NCBI RefSeq assembly: GCF_027942865.1
Contig: NC_134516.1
Span: 17,597,822 to 17,661,821, forward strand
Length of the DNA stretch: 64,000 nt
Source of the DNA: Odontesthes bonariensis
Taxonomy: Eukaryota > Chordata > Actinopteri > Atheriniformes > Atherinopsidae
Reading direction: 5' to 3'
Part shown: piece after piece, positions 12,201-23,473 of the stretch
How positions within the stretch are numbered: the stretch's first letter is position 1
How the letters are laid out: each line of letters starts with the position of its first letter
Position numbers and translations under genes: made by a program
Notes under the pieces: model-generated
Databases searched by the model: none
What the model saw: the letters and a program-made list of their open reading frames with translations, nothing else
Told to the model about the DNA's origin: nothing

Positions 12201-15200
12201 TGAATGGTTCTGGTTCTCTCTGGTTCTGGTTCCTGAATGGTTCTGGTTCTCTCTGGTTCTGGTTGCTGAATGGTTCTGGTTCTGGTTCCTGAATGGTTCC
12301 GGTTCTCTCTGGTTCTGGTTCTCTCTGGTTCTGGTTCCTGAATGGTTCTGGTTCTCTCTGGTTCTGGTTCCTGAATGGTTCCGGTTGCTGAATGGTTCCG
12401 GTTGCTGAATGGTTCCGGTTGCTGAATGGTTCTGGTTCTCTCTGGTTCTGGTTCCTGAATGGTTCTGGTTCCTGAATGGTTCTGGTTCTCTCTGGTTCTG
12501 GTTCCTGAATGGTTCTGGTTCTCTCTGGTTCTGGTTCCTGAATGGTTCTGGTTCCTGAATGGTTCTGGTTCTGGTTGCTGAATGGTTCTGGTTCTCTCTG
12601 GTTCTGGTTCTCTCTGGTTCTGGTTCCTGAATGGTTCTGGTTCTGGTTGCTGAATGGTTCTGGTTGCTGAATGGTTCTGGTTCTCTCTCTGGTTCTGGTT
12701 CTCTCTGGTTCTGGTTCCTGAATGGTTCTGGTTCTGGTTGCTGAATGGTTCTGGTTCCTGAATGGTTCTGGTTCCTGAATGGTTCCGGTTCCTGAATGGT
12801 TCTGGTTGCTGAATGGTTCTGGTTCTGGTTGCTGAATGGTTCCGGTTCCTGAATGGTTCTGGTTGCTGAATGGTTCTGGTTCTGGTTGCTGAATGGTTCT
12901 GGTTCCTGAATGGTTCCGGTTCTGGTTGCTGAATGGTTCTGGTTCTGGTTGCTGAATGGTTCTGGTTGCTGAATGGTTCTGGTTCTCTCTGGTTCTGGTT
13001 CTCTCTGGTTCTGGTTCTCTCTTAACTTGATTGATTAGTTTCTTCCCAGTAAACAAACACAGCCAACAGTCTTGTTTTGGCACATGGATGCTGTCAGGTC
13101 AGTTAATTAAGTTAATATAAACGCTAAAAACCAACCTTCTACAGTTGCTTGTATTTGATTCTGAAGGATATCTTGTGATCCGTTAGTTTGAGTAACATCA
13201 TTTAGACTTTTTGGATTCCGACCATGAAAGGGATCAAAGGTCGTCATCAGCCGGTGAGGTGGAGCGAAGCGGCCTCTTACCCGTCTGTGAATTTGCCTGG
13301 AACAGTCCCAGGATCCTGTCAGGTCTGAACCCTGAGAGCTCAGGGTGAGGTACTTCCTGGAGGAATGATGTCACTTCCTCTTGGGCGGACAGCAGCAGAG
13401 GAGAGGCCGTGCGGCTCCTGGTTAAAGAGTCAGAAGGTCGACACACGTTTATCTCAAAGTCTAATAAATAACTCCCATGGCACACGTTGGTTATTTTCTT
13501 CTCACATCATGATGAAGCGGTGCAGCGCCTCACTACCCAGCATGCCTCTGTAGTGCTGGGCTGACTCCTGGGGGCGGAGCAACAGGACACCGGGAAAGGC
13601 CGTGATTGGCTGGAAAGGGACGGCCGCGCCCGGCTCAGCGGCACACAGGTCGGTCCACTCTCCACAGTCGATGGCGCTCATCTGAACATCGTCAACGTCT
13701 GAATCTAAAGAGACAATTTAAGGAGACATCTGATGACATCTTACAGATGAGTCATAACAACAAGTCAGAGACTCAAAGCTCAGACGTAAGCATCTGTGGC
13801 ACCTGCTGTGGGACTGGGAGCACAACTAAAGAAGGAGGATCAAAAGAATCTGCGGACCACTGGAATTAAAGAAAGAGATTATCCTCATGGTTATATTTAC
13901 CTCATTTAGACGCCAGGAATCAAATCAAAACTTTATTTATAAAGCACTTTTCATACATTAAAAATGTAGCACAAAGTGCACAAAGTGCTACATTTTTGGG
14001 AAGGTTCCCAAAGCACAGCCTGAAACCATGCTGCAGAATCCAATGAGCAGCCCATATTATAGGTTTATTTTATCTAAGAAAGCCACCTCGTCTTCAAAGC
14101 TTAGTTAAACCGTCAGAAATCTGGGAGTGACCTTTGACCTTTGATCTGAGGTCGGACAAACAAATGAACAATGTTGTCAGGACTAGTTTTTTCCAGTTGC
14201 ATCTCCTGGCCAAAGTTAAAATGTTTTTAAGTTGACCTTGAGAAAGCCATCCATGCCCTAATAAGTTCAAGGTCAGACTATTGCAATGCACTTTATGTTT
14301 CCCAGTCTTCTCTCAGCCGCCTTCAGCTGGTGCAGAACGCTGCTGCCCGTCTTTTAACCAACACCAACAGACGTGTGCACATCACTCCTGTTCTTAACTC
14401 CCTCCATTGGCTTCCTGTCCTTTATAGAACTGATTTTAAACTTTTAAATGTTTGTTTTTAAAGCTCTTAACGGCCTCGCCCCATCGTATTTATCTGAGCT
14501 GTTAACAGTCCTGGTCGAGCTCTGAGGTCAACAGATCAGTTTCTGCTGGAATTTTGTTGTATTTTATTGCTTTCACTGTTCTTTTATTGTTTTTATTTGT
14601 TTTTACTTATTCTTCTCTTTATTTATTATCATTTTTTTTATTATTATCAATGTGTTCCATCCCCGACCCTGTCAGCTTACAGCTGTTTAACAGCCACGTC
14701 TAGTCTTTAAACTGCTGAGTGTCGGGTATAACCGACGGTTGGACCTTTTTCATGAAGTTTGGCCACTTGTTAGGACTTTTCCACACGAGAAAGGACTCGT
14801 TAGGTCACATCCTCCGACATGCATTCGTTTACCTGCAAGTCTCTCTGCAACTTCAATGAAGGAGCTGAGAAAAGCCACTGAAACAGCATCCCCTGGTGGT
14901 GAGAAATAAAAACAGCGCTTGATTTAACCCAGACATGATCAACTTTAACTTTATATTTTTTTTTATTAACAATATGTTTATTGTTTTTTAGAAAGAACAT
15001 ACAGTCACAGGGACAGTAACATTACGAACATCCCTCCTCCCCCCACCCTCGACAGCACAGTCAGGGAAAAAAAAAAACTTTAACTTTATATTTGACACAC
15101 TGAAGTTCTTTTTTAAAAGAATTAACACAAAAGAGCGATAAACATGCCGCAGGAGTAATCTGCGTCTTACATTTGAGGTAGAAGAGCGCCACCGTGAGGC

Positions 15201-18200
15201 TGCTTTGTGCCACTCTGGTGTGGAAGTTGTCGGAGGTCAGATGGGTTATCGAGTCCAGGTCCAGCGAGTCGCCTCGGTTTGCAAAGACAGACGCTGCAAT
15301 TTCATCATCCAGCTTTCCTGGAGACACAAGCAGAACCAGAAATGTACTCCTGCTCCTCTTTTTCTTCCTACTGGTTCATGTTTGATTCCTCTCTGCCACA
15401 CTCTTGCAAATATGCATTTCTACATATAAAACACTCCACAAAAAAAGAAACAACACAGCCAATACATTTTCAATTAAGACCACATTTATCTTAATACTGG
15501 GATGAGCGGAAGCTGGCATGCATGTCCTTGACTTTCTTCATGTTGTATTTGTAGTTTGTTGTTGTAATCATAGTGAGAAATTCAGGATGAGCACGGTTTT
15601 TTTGCTGGTTTTTGCCCTTTTTTAGTTAAAAACCGATCCATTGTGCCTGCATCTCGCGCTGGCTAAAGGAGCTAGCGTGCACTGCGGTTTAAGCGGGCTG
15701 CGTTGCCAGGTTTAACAGAGCCCCCTTTAGGAAACACCATTAAGCCTTAATTAATACTTAATAAAAATACTTAATACTACAAAAACGCAAACTTAATAAA
15801 AATACTTAATACTGTGCAGTATTCGCTGTGTGTTATTTGAAAAAAATGTATTGTTATTTTTACCATATTGTTATAAGCTACTATGCGAGTGCGAGCCACC
15901 AACTAAAGCTTGAGGAGCCGCACAATGAGTATCTCTGCTCTACATGTTTACCAAAATGTGAATCCTCCTCCTCGTCCTCCTCTTCATCCTCCTCTTCCTC
16001 CTCTTCTTCTTCTTCTTCTTTCTCTTGGTTTGTGAAGAGCTCCAGCACATCATCGAGGCTGTGTAAGGTCAGATACTTCACCTCTGAGCCCTGGAAGCGC
16101 ACGCAAACACAGAATAAGAGGAAGGAGTAACTTCAGCCTGTCAGTTGGTGTGTGAGCGCCGTACCTCGTCGGGCAGCCGGTAAGCAGCGTTGTATTCGTC
16201 GGGGGTTTTCACTGCAGGACTCTGCCTGTTCAACACAGCCAGACAGTGACAAAGATGGACTGAGACTTTGGGGTAACGGTATCAGAGACGGCAGAGACGT
16301 GTGTTCAGATGGGAGATCATACGTGTACCTGCAGGTTCTGCACACCTGTGTACAAGCAGCAGCAGAGCGAGCCCACGCAGCCTCCAGGCCAACGTCGCGG
16401 CAGTGCCCAGGTCCAGGTGCTCGGTTGCGGGATGAGAGAACAGGAATACCTGCGGGGTCAGCTGGTACGGGAACTGTGGGGACGGGACTGAGGAGGGGTC
16501 CACGTATACTTCAGACTGGCAGGGAGAGACAGGACTTATATTCACAGCTGCCTTTTTAATGGAGCTGCAGCAGAGACATCCCTATGTGTGAATGCGTGAG
16601 AACACGTGCAAGTAAAATAAGGAGGAGATTGTTGGCATCTTTAACCCAGATAGTCACCGTGGTTCAACTTCAAATCGGACGGCTGTGGCAGGACTTTCCC
16701 ACCATGATTGGTTAGCAGTTAGCTCAATCTGATTGGTGCGTTAACCCGAGCATCACCACTGGTTACTCACAGGCGAGTGTATTTGATTTGTACCCGTCAT
16801 CACACACTCAAATATATTAATACAAGCTACAAGACTTTTGTCTCTAAGATGTGCTGCAGAATCAGACAAAACTGCAGCTAAAAGTAATTCATCAAGCACA
16901 CGAGTCCATGAGTGGACCTGTGGGGCTGGTCTTTATCCATCCTCAGACGGAATGATAAGAGTGCCACAAAAAATAATAAACCTGGAAAAGAATAGGAAAG
17001 AAATAAACAAATGTATTTTAAATTAGGGCTGGGCGAGTTAACTTGTTATTATCACGTTAACTCGTTAATTATTTAACGCCGATAAATATTTTATCGCGCA
17101 TTGACGCAGGTTTTATTATTTATTTTATTTTGTAAAAGTCTGTTGCTGTCTGCGGCGGAACCGGAAAAGAAAGTAATCGGCGGATCCACCAAACATGGAG
17201 AAGGGTACGGAACTTTTACTCTGCCATTTTCATTTTAAAGTTCTTCCAGACGACGGAGTCGACAGAACCAAAGTCATCCGTAAACACTGCCAAGTTGAAT
17301 TGTCTTCTCACCGTAGTAGTTCCAGTCTAAAATATCACTTAAAGGCAAAACACACAACTGATAGCAGCAAGTCATTCAAGGAAACAGACAGTGGAGCGAG
17401 GCTTCTACATAAAAACTACAGAAAGATGCTGATGTTAAAAGTGTGTTTGCACAACAAATGTTATGACACTTTCATTCATATGGCAGCACATTTAAAATAA
17501 AGCTAAAAGCTATTCACTACTTTTGAATTCATTTTTGCATTTTGCGTACAAATGCGATTAATCGTGATTAATCAGGGAAATCATGTGATTAATTAGATTA
17601 AACATTTGAATCGTTGCCCAGCCCTAATTTTAAAAAGGCAGAAATATAAAGCCAAATGTCCCTTTTATGTTTTGTCATTTCTTTGTCTTTAGATGTAAAA
17701 ATACAGATGTGTTTGCTCTTTAAACGGCGCTCTTATCGTTCCATACGGCAGACACACTCAGAGTCTTAGATGTTGGTCTGTTTTTTACCACCAGCGGCGC
17801 CTCCATAAGCTGCAGGAAGGAGTGCAGGCTCAGCGTGGACAGGAGCCTCCTCATGCGCGTCACAGGGCAGCGCTCGGCAGTCATCGGGGTCACGAAACCA
17901 CTGTGAACTCTGCAGTGGAGGAACCACACTCGAGAGGACAGAGACGACTCGTTGACTCTAAAACAGATGCAGAGAGAACTGCTCTTGTACAAATCTCGAC
18001 TAAACCAATAATACATCAAACCATTAACTGTCTTCAGCATTAATAACCTAAAGACTTCGCACTGTATTCTATCTAGTTAACGCACGAGTTAAATGTTGAT
18101 TGTTTTTGCCTTTTCGTGGTGTGTTTCTTAGAGTATTTGCTGGTCTGAGGTCTCAGGAACAAGCAGCCATTCAACTAAATTAGATTTACTCTTATCTTGT

Positions 18201-21200
18201 TACATCTGATAGGCTTGCACAATATTTTCCACCACAAGCTCTGCTCCTGCCAGCAAACACGGCTGCGTTTGATTCACATCACAAAAAAAAGAAAAGGATC
18301 TTACCCCAACTGCTTCAAAACCGGACCTCCGGTTATGAGAATAAACTGATATTTAGATCCGTACACGTACGCCGTCTCCATCATCGATCTGTGCTCTGAA
18401 TTAACACAATTAAATTCATTTAGTGGCAGTTATGTCAGTTTTCTAACTCCATCAAACATCAAGAGAGCTCACAGAATACTAATTAGTTATCAGTCACTTC
18501 TGTTTCTGTCACTTTAAGCCCTTTTTTCCCCCTCTCCATCCTCACCTAATGTCCCCAAACTGCGAACGTAACCCAAAACAATGTCCTTCTTCCCTCTGGC
18601 AGCCTTCTCCATGGCCAGCAGGTCGGCGTCTGTGTGGACGTACTTTACCTCTTCACGCAGGATGGCGCTGAAGGAGAAAGACACAGAAACTGGTTTCCAT
18701 CGATCTCACACGACATTCCTGTGCCTGAATATTCTAGACTTAACTCCGTCTCTGTTCCCCTTGTTCTTTCCAACTTCTCTGCCTTACCTCCATAACATTG
18801 TAATTCATGGGCTTACTCACAATAGGACTTCAGAGACGATGGAGTTCACATCAAACACTGTGTCCAAGTCGAAACTCAAGAACTCCTTTCCGCCTCTGCA
18901 AACACAAAGACGTGGGGCCGAGTTTCAGAGGGTTCAGTGCAAAGCAGCTCAGCTCACATGAAGGTTACGGCGCTCGTTTGGGTTGAAACAGCTGTGCCGA
19001 CAAGTATTTCTGTCATTCAGCCTAAATAACCTCTTAGTTGTACATGATTAACCATAAGATTGTGACCACTGACCTGAGGGGGATTATGCTGTCACAATAC
19101 CACCTGGCAAAGCATGAGATACATCAGGCAGAAAGTCAGCCTTTTGTACCGTGAGTTGATGTGTTAGAAGCAGAAAAAACGGGAAAGTGGAAGCATTAGA
19201 GCGACTCCGACAAAGGCAAAACTGTGCGAGGCAGACGGCTGGGTCATACCATCTCCACAACTGCAACACTTGTGGGATGTTTGCTCTGCAGAGGTAAACC
19301 CAGAGGTGAACCTACAAAAGGGTATCAGGCAGCCCAGACACACCGATGCACCTGGGGAGCAAAGACTGTCCTCCAATCCAATAAAAGGAGCTAATGCAGC
19401 TCACAAAGTTGAATAAGTTCATGGTGGTTCTGACAGAAAAGTGTCACAGTTTGTTGCAGACCTGCTTCTTCTGCTGAAAGCTCTTTCCACAGACAGGTCA
19501 GCATCAGAATCTGGAACAATGGGTTTGAACCGGTGCTCCAAATTCTCCAGATCTCAGTCATGTTGATCATCTCTGTACAGGCTTAAAGGCTCGCCTGGTG
19601 GCTCGGTGTCAGATACCACAGCAGACCTTCAGATGCAGAGTCCATGCCTCAGGGGGGCCTACTGAGCATCCGGCAGGGGGTCATGTCATAGCAGATCTAT
19701 GTAAAGTCTCACAAACACAATCAACTCGTCTTTTTTTTTTTATCCTACAGTGACGTCTTATCAGCAGCAATCCATCCAAACTACCAGTTTGCCTCTGGAG
19801 GCTGGAACATTTATCTGATTACCAGGCGTGAAAGGAAGTTAAAGCTGGGAGCTTCAATTAGAGGTTTTAATACTGTTTACAAGCAGGTTGGGGGAGACAC
19901 ACTGCTGATGGAGGCTTCTTAGATCAAAAACTGATCCCAATGTAGAACTACGTTTCTCCTACACTGACCATTTTCAGTTTTTTTCTTTGTTAAGCCGCTT
20001 AACTCTGACCTATGAATTATTCAGGCAGGAAAAAGGCTCCTAACTCAAGGGATGAACCAGAGTTGTGTCCACACAGAACAGACAACTTAGGAAAGAAGCC
20101 ATTTTAAACTGGATCTTTAGGCACTTTGTTCCCAGCAGCCTGTCACAGAGACACATCATCTGTTCCCATTTCTTTAGCTTCATCTGTGAAAAACAGCAAA
20201 GATAACACAGTCTGACAGACAGAAAACAGGATTTCTGCAGCAACAAGGTGATTCCCAAAGAGCTGTTAGCTGAAAACTTGGCATATCTCAGCATGGTGTG
20301 CAGTGTGTCCTTAAAACATTTGAGGAAACTGGACCAGTGGAGGACAAAAGAAGAAGCGTCAGGCCTAAAGAACTATCTACAGCAGATGAACAGGATCTGA
20401 AAGTGATGTCCTTCAGAAAGAGGAAAACATCCAGCAAAGACCTGACACAGGAGCTGAGAGATGCATCTGGACCTTCAGCTGATCCATCTGCTGTTGGCCC
20501 AAGCCTCATCAGAAACGGGCTCCATGGAAGGGTGGCTGTCAGGAAGCCGTTCTTAAGGAAGGGAAACAGGGAGAAAAGGCTGAGCTGTGCCAAAGGACAC
20601 AAGAAGTGGGCTGAAAATCAGTGGCAGCAGGTCTGATGGAGGGATGAATCCTCCCCAGAGCCCGGAGCTCAACATTACTGAAGCAGTGTGGGATCATGTT
20701 GGCAGAGAACGGAACAAAAGGCAGCCCACATCCAAAGAAGAGCTTTGGGATGTCCTTCAAGAAGCCTGGAGAACTATTCCTGAAGACTGCTTAAAGAAAG
20801 GACACAAAGCTTGCACCCACGGTTTCCTGGTTATTTTCTGACTAATCATCACTGAAAACTTCCACTCGACCCACCTGAACAGAAAAGCTGTGTGCCGCAG
20901 TCTTCCTTCCGTGCAGTATGTGCGAACCAGCCCTTTCTTACAGCTGACCTGCAACGGCAAAAAGGCAAAAACAGAATGTATCTGCCACACACTCACCTGT
21001 TGGTGTGCTAATCTTAAAGCGGACATATAATGGGACTTTTTTCTGTGGCAGACGGCATATATTTGGTATGTCTCAAGTCAAAAACCCAGAGAAAACACAA
21101 CCAAGGCATTTTGTTTTAGGCCCTGTGTATCATTCAATGAACCATTTAGATGTAATTTATGTCACTTTTCAAGGTTAACCAGCCTCCTCATCAGTATCTC

Positions 21201-23175
21201 CACCTGACTACAACTTCAGATGGTGTGGAAAGTTCAAACTCTTAGATTTAGTCTCATCATTAGTTATATTCTTCATTGAACTGAAGAAATAAGTGAACTC
21301 GTAAATAATGCTCTGGCAGTCCTTTAATATTTTATATCCCAACATGGAAATTTGACTTTGAATTGTGGGTCTTTAATATATTTACCAGCTGGATGTTAGA
21401 ATTCCTGTTTTCCATTTGTCACTGCTGTCACAAAAACAACTGCTGGGGAAAAATTGTCCAAATAAGCAACGGTTCTTAATGTTAGCTGCTTAAAACTTCG
21501 ATAAAACGCAGAGGAAAGGAACGACAGTGAAGTTTAAAGTCTATGGAGCCAATTTGTTATGATTTCTTACAATGCGAGTCCTCAGTGGTGTTTTCACCCG
21601 ACCAGCAGAACTATTAAGTTCTGCGATGTGTTTAAACAACTTGGGCCAGTTCAACACATGACTGGTGATGAGATGGTGCCTTAAAAGAGGGATCAGTAGC
21701 CTTTCAGCTGCCCATGGTCCAACTGCAGATGAAGGAAATTTAAGTATTTGAGTATAAAATAACGGGTGAAGTACTTTTCCATCAGTTTGGTTTGTGGTCT
21801 GAGCTCTCTCACACGAGCATTAACATGCTCCAGGGTTATTGAGTACTACAGATCTCAAAAGAGGAAAAACCCTGAGGAAAAGAGGGGCAAAGTGGAGTTA
21901 AGTTGGTCAGTCCACGTATGAATCGAGGTGGAAATCTTTGTTGTTTTGACCAAAGAATGTCGTGGAGATTTCATTAAGATCTCAGGAAATTGTGTCAGCT
22001 TTGGGGAAAAGGGCAGAAAATGTCAACAAAAGGAGCACAAAGCATAGATAGGGCTGTGACTACCTTGCCAACCAGAACTCCATAATCCTGCAGAGCTTCA
22101 GCAGACTTCTCCAACTCCACCAGGAACAGAGAGATGGTTGGAGAGACTGGAAACAGGACGGAGCACAGGGAAACGCTGTTAGTCTTGAATAATTCAAGCG
22201 TCTGATTACCAGACAGGATAAATGGATCTTCTCATTTATATTATCATCTTCTAACTGAGTCAAGACTGATATTTCACTTTAAATGTGAATCAGTGAATGA
22301 TTGTAAAAGACCTTTTTACATCAGATCGCATCATAATCAACGTTTATCAGCATCTGGGCAGTCGAGCAAGGAGGGCAAATACATCCCAATTATTAAATGA
22401 ACCTATCAATGCCAAAAATCCGGTGATTACATTCAAGCAGCCCATATCAATGAGTCGTGCATGAAAATAGTCCTTGACTGGATATAATGTAACTTTAAAT
22501 GACCTATTATAATTTAAAGTGACATAACATGAGCTAATATTACTCATTCCTATAAAACATTACAACTCCACGAGATATGTGGGTATGACGTAGACACTGA
22601 GAATAGCAAGAACATCTTTGTAATTATTCAAATCATATTGTGACATTTTGTAATGCTATTTCATTTCTACATTCCAGATGGACTGTCCTACCTTTTTCCA
22701 GCCATAAACCATGGCCTATAATTCTGACTATTCAGCTCGACTCAACACTTAACTGTTCTAGATGTTCTAGATTTCGCATCACCCTCAAAGTAACCCAAAC
22801 ACTTGTGAATCGTTGCTTCTTACATGAAGAAAAAGAGGTGAAGAGAACTGGTGGTGACAAACTATGTATGCTTTTATGTTTATCAGCCATGTAAAAAAAA
22901 AAAAAGACAATATACCCCGTTTAAAGTATTAGATCAAAAGAAAAAAATTATCCGGTCCTAAAACATAGTTTTCACACAAAAGATTGAGTTGTTTACCTGT
23001 AATATAGTGTGAAAAGCTTACCTTGATGCTCGAAATAGATAAACATAATCTTCCCAGAGTGCAATTTATCATAAAAGTCTGCAGCTGTGAATTCAATGTG
23101 GTCTGACGTGTTGGCCTTTTCTGAGCATCCTCCTGCCCTCATCCACAGCAGGAAGGCAGCGATACAAACCCACAT
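225..23175 (-). CDS. txndc16: Thioredoxin domain-containing protein 16 (partial, 15 coding exons)
   Basis: TXNDC16 (ERp90) is a soluble ER-luminal glycoprotein with thioredoxin-like folds that lack a redox CxxC. Coding exons in transcript order: 23022-23175, 22064-22146, 20875-20948, 18821-18895, 18546-18667, 18305-18395, 17789-17957, 16346-16515, 16165-16225, 15952-16090, 15171-15317, 14833-14892, 13506-13704, 13281-13417 and 225-309. All have AG/GT borders and matching phases, giving about 588 residues. The start ATG at 23175 opens a signal peptide (MWVCIAAFLLWMRAGGC). Diagnostic stretches are LQDYGVLVGK, VYGSKYQFIL, LLLSAQEEV and RILGLF. Exon 10 carries a glutamate-rich tract of about 20 residues. 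The next domain has WDAVSVAF where an active thioredoxin would have CxxC. A 5' UTR exon probably ends at the donor at 23473. Later exons, about a quarter of the protein, lie beyond the left edge. Identity is firm; single exon ends could be off. Confidence 0.9.
671..13022. repeat. Giant modular minisatellite in txndc16 intron 14
   Basis: About 12.35 kb is built only from short GGTT-starting modules: GGTTCT or GGTTCC (6 bp), GGTTCTCTCT (10 bp), GGTTCCTGAAT and GGTTGCTGAAT (11 bp). The commonest combination is a 33-bp unit (6+10+6+11). The plus strand is G/T-rich and nearly free of A outside GAAT; the minus strand, which is the txndc16 sense strand, is A/C-rich. Longer blocks recur: sequence near 7147 returns at 8557 and 10219 (offsets 1,410 and 1,662 bp), and a 350-bp block at 3427 returns at 3777. 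The GGTTGCTGAAT variant becomes frequent towards the right end (about 11,940-13,000). Both borders are abrupt. Because 33 is a multiple of 3, long ORFs appear in several frames and are not evidence of genes. The copy number here may reflect assembly limits. Confidence 0.97.
14090..14700 (+). mobile_element. L2-type LINE, reverse transcriptase C-terminal fragment
   Basis: Translation with frame changes gives a typical end of an L2/CR1-group ORF2: QLVQNAAAR (14326-14353), then a SLHWLPVLYR-like stretch (14402-14431) and ALNGLAPSYLSEL. Stops and frameshifts show that it is dead. It sits in txndc16 intron 12, antisense to the gene. Simple T-rich sequence follows. Confidence 0.75.
14941..15093 (-). 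mobile_element. Short 5'-truncated LINE insertion with 18-bp target duplication
   Basis: The 18-mer AACTTTAACTTTATATTT occurs at 14941-14958 and again at 15076-15093. Between them are 117 bp which, on the minus strand, end in an AATAAA-like stretch and a poly(A) run (seen as T-rich 14955-14972). A long direct repeat plus poly(A) is the signature of LINE-machinery retrotransposition. The inserted body is too short to name a family. It lies in txndc16 intron 11 in the gene's orientation. Confidence 0.75.
17015..17634 (+). mobile_element. Non-autonomous hAT-like element with BED zinc finger
   Basis: The ends are inverted copies of TAGGGCTGGGC, and the element (17023-17626) is flanked by perfect 8-bp direct repeats ATTTTAAA at 17015-17022 and 17627-17634. 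An 8-bp duplication is the hAT rule. An ORF from 17195 to 17500 encodes a BED-finger-like segment (VDRTKVIRKHCQVELS, then SSLKYHLKAKH, about residues 23-55), as at the N-terminus of hAT transposases. The catalytic part is absent, so it could only move with help in trans. It is inserted in txndc16 intron 7. Confidence 0.85.
19040..19710 (+). mobile_element. Tc1-like transposon relic, internally deleted
   Basis: Sequence from about 19150 to 19440 follows the 5' half of a common fish Tc1-like transposase. The 19530-19690 part gives its C-terminal end, recognisable as PNSPDL and CQIPQQTF in translation. The middle catalytic part is missing and frames are broken. The outer ends (ATTGTGACCACTGACCTG near 19057; GGTCATGTCATAGCAGATCTAT near 19680) look like decayed inverted termini. 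It lies in txndc16 intron 3, antisense to the gene. Confidence 0.7.
20158..20850 (+). mobile_element. Tc1-like transposase relic, central deletion
   Basis: An N-terminal part at 20298-20637 encodes ETGPVEDKRRS, RPKELSTADEQ, GLHGRVAVRKPFLRKGNR and ENQWQQV, then a stop. A C-terminal part at 20650-20840 encodes PPQSPELNITEAVWDH and RERNKRQPTSKEELWDVL. These are the helix-turn-helix region and the end of a Tc1-like DDE transposase. The DDE core between them has been lost. It lies in txndc16 intron 2. Confidence 0.85.
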
Positions 23176-23473
23176 CCTGAAGAAGAAACTGGACTGTGTT
23201 CTCTGAGATGAAAAATAAATATTTCGTACATTTGTATATATTATGACACAAAGAACAAGAACACAGTGGTCTGAGCAAAAAGGCAAACATGGTTGACTTC
23301 AGTGACACAGCTATTTGAACACTGTGCTCAGACTACAGCTGTGTTTTCTTTTTTCACAAGTGTTAGTTTGACTTTAATTCTGATACAATTTGCTCATAAT
23401 TGTCAATAAGAACACATTAGCCTCTGCAAAAAGATCCAAGCAGAGACAAGGAACAAGGTAGTCTTCGGTTACC

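Noticed and set aside
618-12408. Dozens of plus-strand ORFs of 60-290 codons encoding WFWFLNGSGS-like repeats
   Set aside because: They are translations of the minisatellite. Units are multiples of 3 or shift between frames, the CCTGAATGG module makes TGA-ATG in one frame and an open frame in another, and there is no non-repeat domain.
671-13022. CRISPR array or telomere-type array
   Set aside because: There are no unique spacers, units are contiguous, and the unit does not match TTAGGG. The context is a eukaryotic intron.
11176-13083. A 635-codon minus-strand ORF (EPERTRTIQEPEP repeats) in txndc16 sense orientation
   Set aside because: It starts just outside the array but the rest is array translation lying in an intron. 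No splice, domain or conservation evidence supports a protein.
15828-16130. Plus-strand ORF with a poly-serine run
   Set aside because: It is the antisense shadow of the Glu-rich txndc16 exon 10.
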